Counted from the first letter of the stretch, positions 14,893 through 25,000 are shown. The stretch is DNA of 59,973 nt from CAZAMI01 sp964627805 (GCA_964627805.1 CAZVLA010000033.1:1-59973), one strand, 5' to 3'. Program-made: numbers and translations. The notes: generated by a model from the letters alone, not told the origin.

Positions 14893-16089
14893 ATGACTGA
14901 GGGGAGGATGGAGTGTAGGATAGGGCCTATAGTGAATCTACTAAGGGTTAGCTTACTTAGTATTATAAAGAAGGTACGTGACTGTGGGTTAACGGTGGTT
15001 ATTGAGGGTTCTGTCGTCGCCGCTAATATGTACGGTACTTTAAAGCTTGTATTTATTAGGGGTAAGCCGTACGCGGCTGAGTTCATTAGTGAGGGAATGG
15101 TTATTAGGGGGGATGATGCTTGGTTCCTAACGCTAATGATTAGTGAGAAGGCTGCTGGGGCATTATCCGTGAGCTACATTGATGAAGTAAGTGCTAAGAA
15201 TTTAGTAGTTAATGAATCATTAATTAGTGAGGCTGCTTCATCAGTTACTGAACCACCTCGACTAGTTAATGAGGCTGAGGAATTCAGTAGGAGATTACTA
15301 AAGGACGCAAGCATTAGGGCGGCGTTAACACTAGTGTCTCAACACATTAACTTCAGGGAGCATGTTGAGGATTTAGCTAGTATTAGGTCAGTCCCGTTCC
15401 TAGTCCTTAAGCTTGCTTCATACGCTAAGGACCCCATGTACTACGTATTAGGGATTAGGGATGGTGAGGAAGGTGAGGTGAGGCTATTAGCTCATAACGG
15501 GTCAATATACGCAATTACCTACGTATCTAGTAGGAGGAGATTAGCCGGTAATGAAGCACTTAAGTACGTAACTAACCTAACATTAATGAGTGATTACAGA
15601 CCAACATCACTTTACGTATATAAGTTACCGAGTCGTGACGTTATGGTCGGCATATTTAAGGATACCGCCAAGACCGTAAGTACATATGTAGTATCCCCTG
15701 AAGAGAGGGATGAAGAGATTAAGAAGGAGATGAGGAGGAGGGTTGAGAAAGTAGTTAAGGAGTTGGTTGAGAGGGAGGAGGTCCGTGGTGAGTCTATCGA
15801 GGAGGTAGTTACTGAGGTATCCAAGAGGATCGACTTAGGAGAGCTTAGGGAGTTCCTTCACGACCTACTTAATGAAGTTCTGGACACGATGGGTTATAAG
15901 TTAGTCAGTATTGAATTAAGTTATGATGAATCGAAGGACAGGATAGTTGTTGATGTCGGAGTTAAGAAGAGATTCCTAGCTAGGAAGTCACTTAAGGATG
16001 TTGAGAGGAGGATTAAATACGAAGTTAGGTGGGCATTCCTACTTAAGGGAGTTAAAAAGGAGTTTGAGGTAAAGATTAAGAAGCGCTAA
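14893..16089 (+). CDS. uncharacterised soluble protein between the two filament loci
   Basis: A 398-residue protein with no membrane helix. The N-terminal ~100 residues (LLRVSLLSIIKKVRD, GTLKLVFIRGKPYAAEFIS, DAWFLTLMISEKAAGALSVSY) vaguely resemble archaeal DUF2226-type domains (low confidence). A charged Glu/Arg/Lys-rich helical stretch occupies ~residues 270-330 (EERDEEIKKEMRRRVEKVVK). The C-terminus (~335-398) has KLVSIELSYDESKDRIVVDVGVKKR and may be a small alpha/beta domain. It follows arlI by 95 bases with its own TATA-like CTTTTTAAATTT (~14844-14855) and overlaps the end of the opposing gene at 16076. It could be a cytoplasmic motor accessory; that is inference from location only. Confidence 0.5.
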   Translation: MTEGRMECRIGPIVNLLRVSLLSIIKKVRDCGLTVVIEGSVVAANMYGTLKLVFIRGKPYAAEFISEGMVIRGDDAWFLTLMISEKAAGALSVSYIDEVSAKNLVVNESLISEAASSVTEPPRLVNEAEEFSRRLLKDASIRAALTLVSQHINFREHVEDLASIRSVPFLVLKLASYAKDPMYYVLGIRDGEEGEVRLLAHNGSIYAITYVSSRRRLAGNEALKYVTNLTLMSDYRPTSLYVYKLPSRDVMVGIFKDTAKTVSTYVVSPEERDEEIKKEMRRRVEKVVKELVEREEVRGESIEEVVTEVSKRIDLGELREFLHDLLNEVLDTMGYKLVSIELSYDESKDRIVVDVGVKKRFLARKSLKDVERRIKYEVRWAFLLKGVKKEFEVKIKKR

Positions 16090-16540
16090 TTCTTATGTAG
16101 GTAACGTATTCGGTATAGTGTAACTTACCATTAACTTCATAAGTAACCCTAACTCTAACAGGTACTAAAGCATCCTTAACCTTCTTACCACCCACTGCAG
16201 CATATATGACGCTACCTACGTATGAGCGGTAAATAACGGATCGCTTACTGGGAACCACCCTCGACCCGTTAAAACTCTGTATAGTTAGCGACCCCCACGA
16301 ATTACTTATTAGCGTTAATGACCTAAGGACTATACTCTGGTCTAAGTTATTAACTAACCTAAACGTTAGGTAAGTCCCATTAAATCTAAGACCCGAAGCT
16401 AAAACAACGAGCGCCTTACTCTCTACAGCGTATGCTAATCCTTTACTGAAGCTCTCCTCATAGACTATGTATGTCGTGAATATTATCAACGCCAATATAG
16501 GTAGAGCTATGACTAATGCCTTCATGCTCCCATACCTCAT
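16076..16540 (-). CDS. single-helix extracellular protein, possible minor pilin
   Basis: A 154-residue protein with one N-terminal helix (residues ~5-25, MKALVIALPILALIIFTTYIV) and a beta-rich outer part containing FRLVNNLDQSIVLRSLTLI. The N-terminus lacks the basic-Gly pilin cleavage motif, so export as a membrane-anchored protein is equally likely. It lies downstream of the pilus operon on the same strand but separated by 153 bases with its own TATA (GACTTAAAAGTA, ~16554-16565). It is convergent with the gene at 14893, overlapping by 14 bases. Confidence 0.5.
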   Translation of the reverse strand: MRYGSMKALVIALPILALIIFTTYIVYEESFSKGLAYAVESKALVVLASGLRFNGTYLTFRLVNNLDQSIVLRSLTLISNSWGSLTIQSFNGSRVVPSKRSVIYRSYVGSVIYAAVGGKKVKDALVPVRVRVTYEVNGKLHYTEYVTYIRISAS

Positions 16541-16693
16541 TTTTAATCACGTACTTTTAAGTCTTAGCCTAGCTATATAACTCCTCCTCTACTACAGAAC
16601 CTATTAACAACCTAATAAACTATTTTGACAGTAATACAGTTCGCGAATATTTTTTAATTTAATAAGTGTCTCTCCCTAAATGATGGTAGTAAA

Positions 16694-17401
16694 TTACGTA
16701 CTCACGATGACCTTAACACCATCGTAAGTAACTTTAACGGCCTCTATACTTAGAGGAGGTGCTGGTAGAGGAGGTCCAGGACCGGGTGGTGTAGGTCCCG
16801 TACCCGTTATAGTGAATTCTGTAACACCATTGCCTAAGTATGTGTAAGTCACTGAGTAACCCTTACTTAATAAATTCGTTAAGTTAGTATTGTATACGGT
16901 TATTGGTGTATAGTAGCATTGATCACATTTACATACCTTAACTGTCAAGTCAATTACGTATTTAGTGGGCGTAACTACTGATGTACTTGATACATATAGT
17001 TCCGAGTATGTTGTTATATTCCTTAATTCTAAATACCCATTACTTAAGTTAGCAGTTATTACTATTAAGGAATAGGCCGGGTTTACCCCCCAAAGTAACT
17101 TACCTGACGTATTTACTGAGATGTATATGGTACCCAGTGAGTATGCATTAATTAATTTACTGAAGTTACCTATTACCGACTCGGCAGTGCTTATTGAATT
17201 AGTAAGTGATGCTTGCTTAAGTGCTTCCCAGCTGAGCCTGCATAACTCCTTAGTTAGGTCTCTAAATATGGAAGTACTTACCTTAATTCTCGGGTAATTA
17301 ATCCTAGATACAGTCACTTGAGTTAGTAAGTAAGTCATTAAGGCAGCTACTAATGTTACAGCTATAGCTAGGGATGCCACAAGCATTAACTGAGCCTTCA
17401 A
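16694..17401 (-). CDS. minor pilin-like protein, last gene of the pilus operon
   Basis: A 235-residue protein with an N-terminal helix (residues ~5-27, LMLVASLAIAVTLVAALMTYL), several N-x-S/T sequons, a CKCDQCYY cluster (~residues 155-165) and a proline/glycine-rich hinge (TGPTPPGPGPPLPAPP) before a short C-terminal strand. Its start overlaps the end of the upstream gene by 4 bases (ATGA type), which supports translational coupling in the operon that begins at 25103. The four clustered cysteines could form disulfides or bind metal. Function in the filament is inferred from position. Confidence 0.5.
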   Translation of the reverse strand: MKAQLMLVASLAIAVTLVAALMTYLLTQVTVSRINYPRIKVSTSIFRDLTKELCRLSWEALKQASLTNSISTAESVIGNFSKLINAYSLGTIYISVNTSGKLLWGVNPAYSLIVITANLSNGYLELRNITTYSELYVSSTSVVTPTKYVIDLTVKVCKCDQCYYTPITVYNTNLTNLLSKGYSVTYTYLGNGVTEFTITGTGPTPPGPGPPLPAPPLSIEAVKVTYDGVKVIVST

Positions 17402-17793
17402 CTACCCATCACCTCAACCCTAACTACGTATAATGAGTCATTAACTACTGCGTAAGCCGTAGCTACTCCAGCTACGTAGGACCCGCACTCACTTACGTAG
17501 CTTAACTTATTCACTAAGGACCCATTCACTAATGTGAAGTTAAGTATCGTTACGTTAACGCAGTAATTAATTAGCAAGTTAGTTATCGTACTATTGAACT
17601 CAGGAGTACCTAATGCTGAGGCGACTTCGTGAGCTAAGTCGTAGGCGTCAGCACCAGCTACGGCTACTTCATTACCTAGGTAGGGAGTTAGTACCTTCTG
17701 AGTAAGTAAGGAAGTAACTACTAGTAGCAGTACTATAGCACCTATAGCAGCAGCAACTACCTGTATCTGACCCTTCACGACCTCATCACCCAT
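17398..17793 (-). CDS. small pilin-like protein
   Basis: A 131-residue protein with a pilin-like N-terminus: KGQIQVVAAAIGAIVLLLVVTSLL follows a short acidic/basic lead, so the hydrophobic helix starts at about residue 8. The C-terminal half contains YCVNVTILNFTLVNGSLVNK, two cysteines and several sequons. Both ends overlap neighbours (19 bases upstream, 4 bases downstream). It is one of five consecutive pilin-like genes behind the TadC-like platform gene. Confidence 0.5.
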   Translation of the reverse strand: MGDEVVKGQIQVVAAAIGAIVLLLVVTSLLTQKVLTPYLGNEVAVAGADAYDLAHEVASALGTPEFNSTITNLLINYCVNVTILNFTLVNGSLVNKLSYVSECGSYVAGVATAYAVVNDSLYVVRVEVMGS

Positions 17794-18929
17794 ACATTAA
17801 CGTCTAGTACGTAATTGAATAGCCCTACATTAACGGATCTACTCACAGTAGCCCTAGGTACTCCTGCACTAGGTGGTGTTAGTCCGTAAGTACCATTGCA
17901 TAACTCCCTTAGGTACGGGTACAGCGGGACTACATACACTTTCGTGAGGTTGTAGTTCTTCCCTACTTTCTCGTAAACCGTGACGACTACGGTATGCATT
18001 GCTGGGGTATAATGTATTGGTGAAGCACCATTCAGTAGTTCGTAGAAGTAGTAAGTGTAGTTCCCTAGCACTAAGTTTAAGATTGATGAAGTACCCACAT
18101 TACTTAAGTTAGCGTCCACTACAGGTACTGATGAGTTAGGTACGTAGTAGAATATAGTCGCATTAACTAAGTACTTACCCGTCTTAGTAGGTAATGATGT
18201 GGTTGATATTAGGATGAGCCTTAATGAGCTATCTACCTGAGGTAGTATAGTTAATGATGTGTTACTTATTAGGTATGTAATTGATGCAACACCCTCCTTA
18301 GAAATTACTGCAGTAGCTCCTACGAATGAACATACTGATGGATTATAAGTGATTAAGGTATTGTTTAGTGAGTTTATAGTAATTACTGACTTACTTATGT
18401 TTAAGTAATACGTAACTCCGTTATAGCACTTAAGGTATGTTAATGTCGATACCTTAGCACCTGACGCGTATTTACTTACGTTGAGAATCAATGAATTATT
18501 CACTAATTGAAGCTTAGCTCCGAAGTAATTCTTAAGTACTAAGTTAATTCCATATTTCTCACTACCCGACACCATCCTTAGGAACCCAGTAACGTTTGAT
18601 AGGGGATCTACGTAGTACGGGTTAAGTGTCTTGTTACATACCATTAACCTAATAACTTTCATGGGGTCAATAATTAATGACGAATTACTTAGTGATAGAC
18701 CTACCCTACCAGGTGGTTGTACATTGTAAATACTTAAGCTCCAGTTACTTGGTATGCCTGGAGTACATAATACATAGTCAGTTATGGCGTTAGCTAGTGA
18801 GTCCATGAACTGCTTAAAGTGGTTTGTAGTTGTTGAGGTACTTACGTACATCCTAACTACGTAGTCAGTAGCTACTAGTACTGACATGATTACCGCAGCG
18901 GCCAGTATGAATTCTAGTATTCTGTGCAT
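17775..18929 (-). CDS. large pilin-like or pilus-associated surface protein
   Basis: A 384-residue protein with an N-terminal helix (residues ~5-25, LEFILAAAVIMSVLVATDYVV) and a long, Asn/Ser/Thr-rich beta-structured ectodomain with many glycosylation sequons and four or more cysteines. Length exceeds a normal pilin, so it may be a tip adhesin or minor pilin. It sits mid-operon, its ATG touching the stop of the preceding gene at 18929 and its end overlapping the next gene by 19 bases. No named family is recognised. Confidence 0.5.
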   Translation of the reverse strand: MHRILEFILAAAVIMSVLVATDYVVRMYVSTSTTTNHFKQFMDSLANAITDYVLCTPGIPSNWSLSIYNVQPPGRVGLSLSNSSLIIDPMKVIRLMVCNKTLNPYYVDPLSNVTGFLRMVSGSEKYGINLVLKNYFGAKLQLVNNSLILNVSKYASGAKVSTLTYLKCYNGVTYYLNISKSVITINSLNNTLITYNPSVCSFVGATAVISKEGVASITYLISNTSLTILPQVDSSLRLILISTTSLPTKTGKYLVNATIFYYVPNSSVPVVDANLSNVGTSSILNLVLGNYTYYFYELLNGASPIHYTPAMHTVVVTVYEKVGKNYNLTKVYVVPLYPYLRELCNGTYGLTPPSAGVPRATVSRSVNVGLFNYVLDVNVWVMRS

Positions 18930-19432
18930 TACCCACCACCTAATGGTGTTACCGTGATTATGTAGTTCGTACCGGTGGAGGTTACGTTAATTACGATGTC
19001 TGAGTAGCTAGTCAGTATTACCTCCTGATTAGCTACGTAGGTGTTCTTGGGTAGTGACTCACCTACCCATACATTACCTAGCCTAAGTATTACCGCTGAC
19101 TCACCCTGCCTTAGGTTTACGTAGCTTAAGTACTTACTCACATTTGATGCGTTTATGAAGTATATTACGTACGTTGACCTACCTATGAATTTAGGATGTA
19201 CTAACTTAATAGTTACGTTAGTACCTAATTCACCAGCTAAAGCCTCTGCTTGAGTTACTTGGGTGTATATCAGTGTTGATATCTCACTTAGTGACCTTCT
19301 AATACCTTCCTCCTTAACGCTACTGATTAGTGTTGTTGAGTATGCTGTTATGAATAGCATTATGAGGAGAAGAGCTGAGAAGAGAATTACTGTAGTTACT
19401 GCTGATTGAGGCATGTTAACCAACCTCCACAA
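18929..19432 (-). CDS. pilin-like protein
   Basis: A 167-residue protein with a hydrophobic helix at residues ~11-33 (AVTTVILFSALLLIMLFITAY) after the start MWRLVNMPQS. It then has VKEEGIRRSLSEISTLIYTQVTQ as the amphipathic continuation of a pilin helix and a beta-rich head. An alternative ATG at codon 7 (MPQSAV) would give a more typical pilin N-terminus. It overlaps the upstream gene by 17 bases. Confidence 0.5.
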   Translation of the reverse strand: MWRLVNMPQSAVTTVILFSALLLIMLFITAYSTTLISSVKEEGIRRSLSEISTLIYTQVTQAEALAGELGTNVTIKLVHPKFIGRSTYVIYFINASNVSKYLSYVNLRQGESAVILRLGNVWVGESLPKNTYVANQEVILTSYSDIVINVTSTGTNYIITVTPLGGG

Positions 19433-20210
19433 CCACGTTATATACGGTTAATGACGCATTAAGTGCAGTCGGTACTGAGTTTATCGTCCCTAGTTCCTTA
19501 ATGTATGTCTTAATTACTGATCCTCCCCTATATAGAGTAACAGCTACAGATACTCTAGCTTGACTCGTTAAGTACGTACTGTATAAGTTATTAATACTCT
19601 TCACACCTAAGCACTTAATACTTAACCTACCTGATGAAGTAACTACTCGGTAACTTAGGTTGTAGGCTTCTATGTTCAGAATGTAGTAGGTAAGCCCATT
19701 AACTAGTACCTTCTTAAGGTTGGCTACTACCCTACTCATATTCAACTTAATTAGTGGTCTACCCATGGATACGCTGTACTTCTCAGTAACTAACGGTACA
19801 TCTAAGGGGCTACTTACTACGTAACTATTACTTCCGTAATCAACCACCTCACTCAACGGCTTGGGTGCGTACTTACCGCATGGGAATAGCACCTCAGTTA
19901 CGTTACCTATGGTGTAGTTAACTACGTAGGTATTGTTAATGATTAATGATACATTCATTGTTAGGTACGTATTATTGAATTCAATACCGCATGTCCTCAT
20001 AGGTAACGTAAATACTGCTGCATAACCACCGCAAACTGAGGTGACTGCTGCTTGCCCTAAGTTAATAGCTACCTCCTTAACCCTAACGTACTCAGCCTGT
20101 TCAACACTACCCTCAATAACGAAGAGTGCGTAAGCAGTAACCCCTATGATCACTATCATTAGTAGTGAGGTAAGTATCACTGTTGATAATACGTTTGACT
20201 GCCCCCTCAA
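19416..20210 (-). CDS. pilin-like protein, first after the platform gene
   Basis: A 264-residue protein. The N-terminus MRGQSNVLSTVILTSLLMIVIIGVTAYALF resembles archaeal pilins (RGQS then hydrophobic helix), continuing into EQAEYVRVKEVAINLGQAAV. The ectodomain has many sequons and a few cysteines (CGGYAAVF, RTCGIEF). It overlaps the TadC-like gene by 4 bases and the next pilin-like gene by 17, so it is translated as part of the same operon. Confidence 0.5.
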   Translation of the reverse strand: MRGQSNVLSTVILTSLLMIVIIGVTAYALFVIEGSVEQAEYVRVKEVAINLGQAAVTSVCGGYAAVFTLPMRTCGIEFNNTYLTMNVSLIINNTYVVNYTIGNVTEVLFPCGKYAPKPLSEVVDYGSNSYVVSSPLDVPLVTEKYSVSMGRPLIKLNMSRVVANLKKVLVNGLTYYILNIEAYNLSYRVVTSSGRLSIKCLGVKSINNLYSTYLTSQARVSVAVTLYRGGSVIKTYIKELGTINSVPTALNASLTVYNVVVEVG

Positions 20211-22006
20211 GGTAGTGAAGCACCTCCTGGAGGTGCTGTCGCTATACTTGCTAGCATCCTAGCTAGGAATCCCGAACTGAGTACTACCGCTAAAGCCATG
20301 ATGGTTAGGAAGATCGCGTGCTTAAACCCGGTATACGTGGTACCGCTGGAGACCTTACCAGCTACTAATCCTAAGATGTATATGTTGAGTACCGTAGCTG
20401 GTGCTAACATCCTTATAGCGTCCCTAAAAGCACCTGCCCCAGCTCCTAAGGTCCCCATGAATGAAGCCATAAGTACTATAGTGGCTCCTAAGGTTATCGC
20501 CCCTATGTACGGTATTATGAGTAGGGTCCTCATGGATGTTTTCTTCTCCTCCTCAACCATCTCAGCTGCCTCAGCGAATCTAGCCATTCTCTCAAGTACT
20601 TCAGGGTCGCCACCACCTATCTCTATAGCGTCAGTTAAGATGTACATGAACGCCCTAACTCTCCATGCCTTAATCTCCTTAACTAACCTACTGAGTATCC
20701 TAGTTAGTGGTATTCCTAAGCTAATCTCAAGGGCTATCTCCCTCAGGTAGTTCGTGAAGTGCTTGTACGGTCTATTCGATAGTATTAGTATCGCCTTCTC
20801 AGGTGATACTCCAGTCTTCCTAACCTCTACTAAGTCTCTTAAGAACCTAGTTAAGCCACTGAAGAGCCCTGCGTAGTACCTACTAATGAATATCTCGTAT
20901 ATTGCACTAGGTATTGTAGCTATGATTAGCGTTAGTGCTAACCCTATTGATGTGTAGTAAGCAATGTCCACATTGAAGAACTTACCTATAGCTATGACTC
21001 CATCGGATAGTGTCTTAGCTAAGGGTATTATCCTTAACCTCCTGAAATCTATGGGCATTACCATGAATACTATCAAGAAGAACATTAGCGGTAGGGTTAT
21101 TCCGAAGTAAGCTATGTATGGTCTAAACTCTAGCCCAGGCTCCTTATACTGAATGACGTCAGCTAAGTATATGATACTGAATGATATGAATGGTAGGAAT
21201 ATGTAGGAGAGGAGGAATAGTGATGCTGGACTTAATGCTGGTAGGGATACGTACTGAACCGATATATTCACTAGGTATATTGAATTAACCGTTAATAGCA
21301 CTAGTAGAGCTACTGCTAGGTACGACTCAAGTATTGATGCTAACCTCTCACCAGAGACCCTAGTCTTAACTATTAAGTTCTGGAAGTAAGCAGTTGCTTT
21401 CTTAGCTAAGTAATCAATTATGTCACCACCAGCAGCTACTGTCACCTTATAACCTATTAGTAAGTCCTGAAGTACCGGGGATAACGACCTCTTAGCTAGG
21501 TCGTCAAACGCTGATATAGGGTCCCTACCCAATGCCCTAACAAGTACTGTGAACCTTAATGCGTACCTAGCTATCCTAGGGAATATCTGTACAGCATTAC
21601 TCAACCTCTCGAAAGCCACGAACGGCGATAAGCCACCGACAGACATTATGTTTAGGTACGCAGTAGTGTACGGTAATTCAGTCTCGATACCACCGCTCCT
21701 GCTATGAGCTATTAACCTAGGTAAGTTACTACCTAGTATGAGCACGAGTACTGGAGGGAATACTAGGGCTACAGCAACCATTGACTTAAGGTTAGGAGGT
21801 ACTACTGGGGAGGTAGCTACGGCAACCATGGTGAATGCTGAGATTATGGCTGTTAATATGAAGAAGAAACCAACTACGGATGCGTAGACTTCAGGATGTA
21901 TCTTCATATCAGCTAGGGGGACGTCTGTGTATATGTTTGGGTAGGTAGTGAGTACTGCCTTCCCGACCCACCAGAAGTACTTGTAGCAGAAGTCCCTAAG
22001 ATTCAA
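20207..22006 (-). CDS. type IV pilus membrane platform protein (TadC/GspF family)
   Basis: A 599-residue polytopic protein with two GspF domains. The first spans ~100-230 (RLIAHSRSGGIETELPYTTA, YLNIMSVGGLSPFVAFERL). The second spans ~385-520 (RFLRDLVEVRKTGVSPEKAI, AIEIGGGDPEVLERMARFAE). Each is followed by membrane helices. It would be the inner-membrane base of the pilus driven by the ATPase encoded immediately upstream, with which it overlaps by 11 bases. It is a distinct paralogue of ArlJ (9097-10746), so the window has two separate platform-motor pairs. Adhesive (Aap-like), UPS-like or another crenarchaeal pilus cannot be told apart here. Confidence 0.8.
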   Translation of the reverse strand: MNLRDFCYKYFWWVGKAVLTTYPNIYTDVPLADMKIHPEVYASVVGFFFILTAIISAFTMVAVATSPVVPPNLKSMVAVALVFPPVLVLILGSNLPRLIAHSRSGGIETELPYTTAYLNIMSVGGLSPFVAFERLSNAVQIFPRIARYALRFTVLVRALGRDPISAFDDLAKRSLSPVLQDLLIGYKVTVAAGGDIIDYLAKKATAYFQNLIVKTRVSGERLASILESYLAVALLVLLTVNSIYLVNISVQYVSLPALSPASLFLLSYIFLPFISFSIIYLADVIQYKEPGLEFRPYIAYFGITLPLMFFLIVFMVMPIDFRRLRIIPLAKTLSDGVIAIGKFFNVDIAYYTSIGLALTLIIATIPSAIYEIFISRYYAGLFSGLTRFLRDLVEVRKTGVSPEKAILILSNRPYKHFTNYLREIALEISLGIPLTRILSRLVKEIKAWRVRAFMYILTDAIEIGGGDPEVLERMARFAEAAEMVEEEKKTSMRTLLIIPYIGAITLGATIVLMASFMGTLGAGAGAFRDAIRMLAPATVLNIYILGLVAGKVSSGTTYTGFKHAIFLTIMALAVVLSSGFLARMLASIATAPPGGASLP

Positions 22007-25000
22007 CCTCCTCCACCCCTAACTCCCTCAACTCCTTAACAGCTCTCCTGTAAGCTGTGTCCGGCGATATGTAGAAGTCGAAGATGTACCTACTAACCTC
22101 CCATACATCAAGTACTTCCTTCCTAACCAACCAATCTAGGTAGACCTTCTTCATCATCACCTTATCAATTACTTCATCCCTAGTTAATCCAGTCCTCGAA
22201 GCTATGTCCTCCAGTAGGTAGGACTTCTCTAGATCAACCCTGAATAAGTCGTCCCTCGGGTCCCAACTAACTACTTCTACGTAGTCATTATAGTCCCTAA
22301 CCTCCTGAACAGTAGTTATTCTCCTCCTAACCCTAACAACACCCTTCTTAACCCTTGTCTGTATCCTCTGAATATGTATGAATGCGTTCATTAACTTCAT
22401 GTAGGCCGGCGGTATATTCATTGGTGGTGATGTAAGCCTCTTAATAGCGTAGTCTAGAGTCTCAGCGTGTATGGTGCTTAACCCGCCGTGACCTGTGTTA
22501 TGTAGTAGTAGCGGCGCATTCCCCCCGAAGAAAGACTCAGTACCCGGTACTGATACGTCGTATACGTAACCATCGTAAGGCACCCTCCTTACCTCCCTTA
22601 CCTCAATAAGTACTAACTCACCACTCACTAACTGCTTCAACTTCTCTATGTGCTCTCTTAATTGAGGTGTTAAGTACGCACTCTCCTCAACATGCTTTAT
22701 AACCCTTAAAGCTACCTCCTCAGGCACGTACCTTCTCTCATTAATATACGCTAACTCCTGAGGTAGTGGCTTGAGCTTAGCTAATTCAATGAGCCTCAGT
22801 AACGGCTTTACATGTACTTTCCCGTATTCACTACGTACTCCCTGCTCTAAGTGTATTAAGACGTTATATTGACTCACGCCTTCCTCCATAGATAATTCAG
22901 AGTAGTAACCAGCTAACCTAGCCAGCCAGAGTATTTCGTAAGCTAATCCCTCATTACTCGTTCTGTAACTTATGCATCCCTTCCTTAACTCCTTGCCCCT
23001 ATACCCTACCCTCAACCCCTCAAAGAACGACTTAATAACTCTCCTCGGTGATTTCCAGAGCTGGGATGGTACGTGCTTATCGCTTGAATTAGCTCCTAGG
23101 AGCTTCTTAAATAACTCAGCTAGCAATGCGTGACTGTACTCATAAACTACGTAAGTACCCCCAACAGTGATTGATGGGCTTAAGTTGAACTTACTCTTCA
23201 TTACCCTCAGTAACTTCTCGGGAACCTCGCCTTCATCTCTATTGAGTACGAAGCATACGCTCTTACCTTCACCCTCCCTTACGTACCCACTAGCTACGTA
23301 TAAACCGAAAGCGAATGCTAGATCCTCATCAAGTACTACCGTACCGGGTAAGTACTGATCATCGCCACACCTCCTAATCCTAACCTTCCCCCTAACCCCC
23401 TTATCCCTCTCAAGCGTGAGGTACTGTGGGAGCGGGATGGGGTTCTTACCTCCACTAAGTTCCTTAATATCCTTAGGTACGTTATCTACGTAATCCTTAC
23501 TTAAGTCCCCTACAGCATCAATTACGTCTATTAGTTGATACTCCCTGCCCTCCCCCATTAATTCCTTCTTAATGAACGTTATCAGTAAGTCACCGGGTTT
23601 AAGTGCTGATACGGGCTTCTCAATAACTTCTAAACTATCTTGATCTAATACGAAGACGCTGTGACTACCTGTAGCCCTTATCCTCCCTCCACCCTCAGAT
23701 ACTATCTCATATACTTCATTAGCTCTATGTCTTAGGACATACTTTATCGGTTTCCATAAGGTACGGAATCCATCGTGACTTAGTACGTAATACCCCTCGA
23801 GGGGTTTAGGTACCCACTCCTCACCCTCCTCATAGAACTTATCGATGAACTCACCAATCTTAACTAGACTGACCTCACCTTTAGGATCCTTAATTAGGAT
23901 TGGAGTATCGTAAGATACACTAGCTAGTGCTTGGAATAGTACGTAGGCCTCCTCACCCCTAACCTCACCAACTATTAGGTAGTCGGGTCTGTACCTTAGG
24001 CTCAGCTTTACTAGGTCGAATAGGGATACCTCACCCGTCTTAGCACCTACTATGTAGGATGGCCTACTTATTAACTGAACCCAGTTCTCGTGGGGTAAGT
24101 TTAGCTCGGGTATGTCCTCTACCGTAACTATCTTCATTCCGGGCTTAATGAATAGACTCAATACGTTAAGTAGGGTCGTCTTACCAGCTCCGGTACCGCC
24201 AGCAATCATTACGGTCCTTCCATGCTCTATTAGGGTCCATAGGTAAGCGGCTGTTAGTGAATCTATGGTTCCGTACCTTATTAATTCAGTGACTGAGAAT
24301 GGCTTCTCCCTAAACTTCCTTATGGTGAATGTAGGTCCCTTAGGACTTACTTCAGTACCGAACGTAGCTGCGAACCTATGCTTACCCGGTAACATAGCGT
24401 CAACTACGGGGTAGGCTGTTGATACGTGCTTACCAGCCATGTGAGCGAACTTCATTATTAACGCGTTTAGGTAGTTAATGTCGTTGATTACTATGTTAGT
24501 AGGTATTGACTCGTACTTCCTATGCCATACGTATATCGGCTTACCTACACCGTCACAGCTTATGTCCTCTATGTTCGGGTCCCTCATGAGGGGGTCTATA
24601 GGTCCGAAGCCTAGTAGGTTTCTCTCCATGTAGTACAGTATCTTATACCTCCTAACACCTACTATACCGAATTTAGTCCTGTATCTCTCCATTATCCTAC
24701 CTAACTCCTCAAACACGAACTTCCTAATGTCTTGAGGTAGTTCCGTAGTTCTTATCTCATGAAATAGTATCTCGATTAACTTACCTATTATCGGGTACTC
24801 CTCAGGCTCTAACTCGACCTCAGTGACGAAGTAGGTAGGTCCTTCAGGGGTCATAGCTATTGTTACCTTAGCGAAGGGTTCGTAGACGTAGTAACTCTCG
24901 AGGATCTTGTACTCAGGCCTTAACGGCTTGAAAGTAACGAACCCTAACCCACTAAGTAACTCGACGGTTATGTCTATCTCAGCACCCTTAACCCTACCCT

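Noticed and set aside
16640..16652. TTCGCGAA palindrome next to an A/T-run as a terminator of the pilus operon
   Set aside because: On the strand being transcribed the run is A rather than T, which does not fit archaeal termination, and the palindrome is short.
20298..20750. 150-codon plus-strand open frame within the TadC-like gene
   Set aside because: It lies entirely opposite the second GspF domain and reflects codon bias of the real gene.
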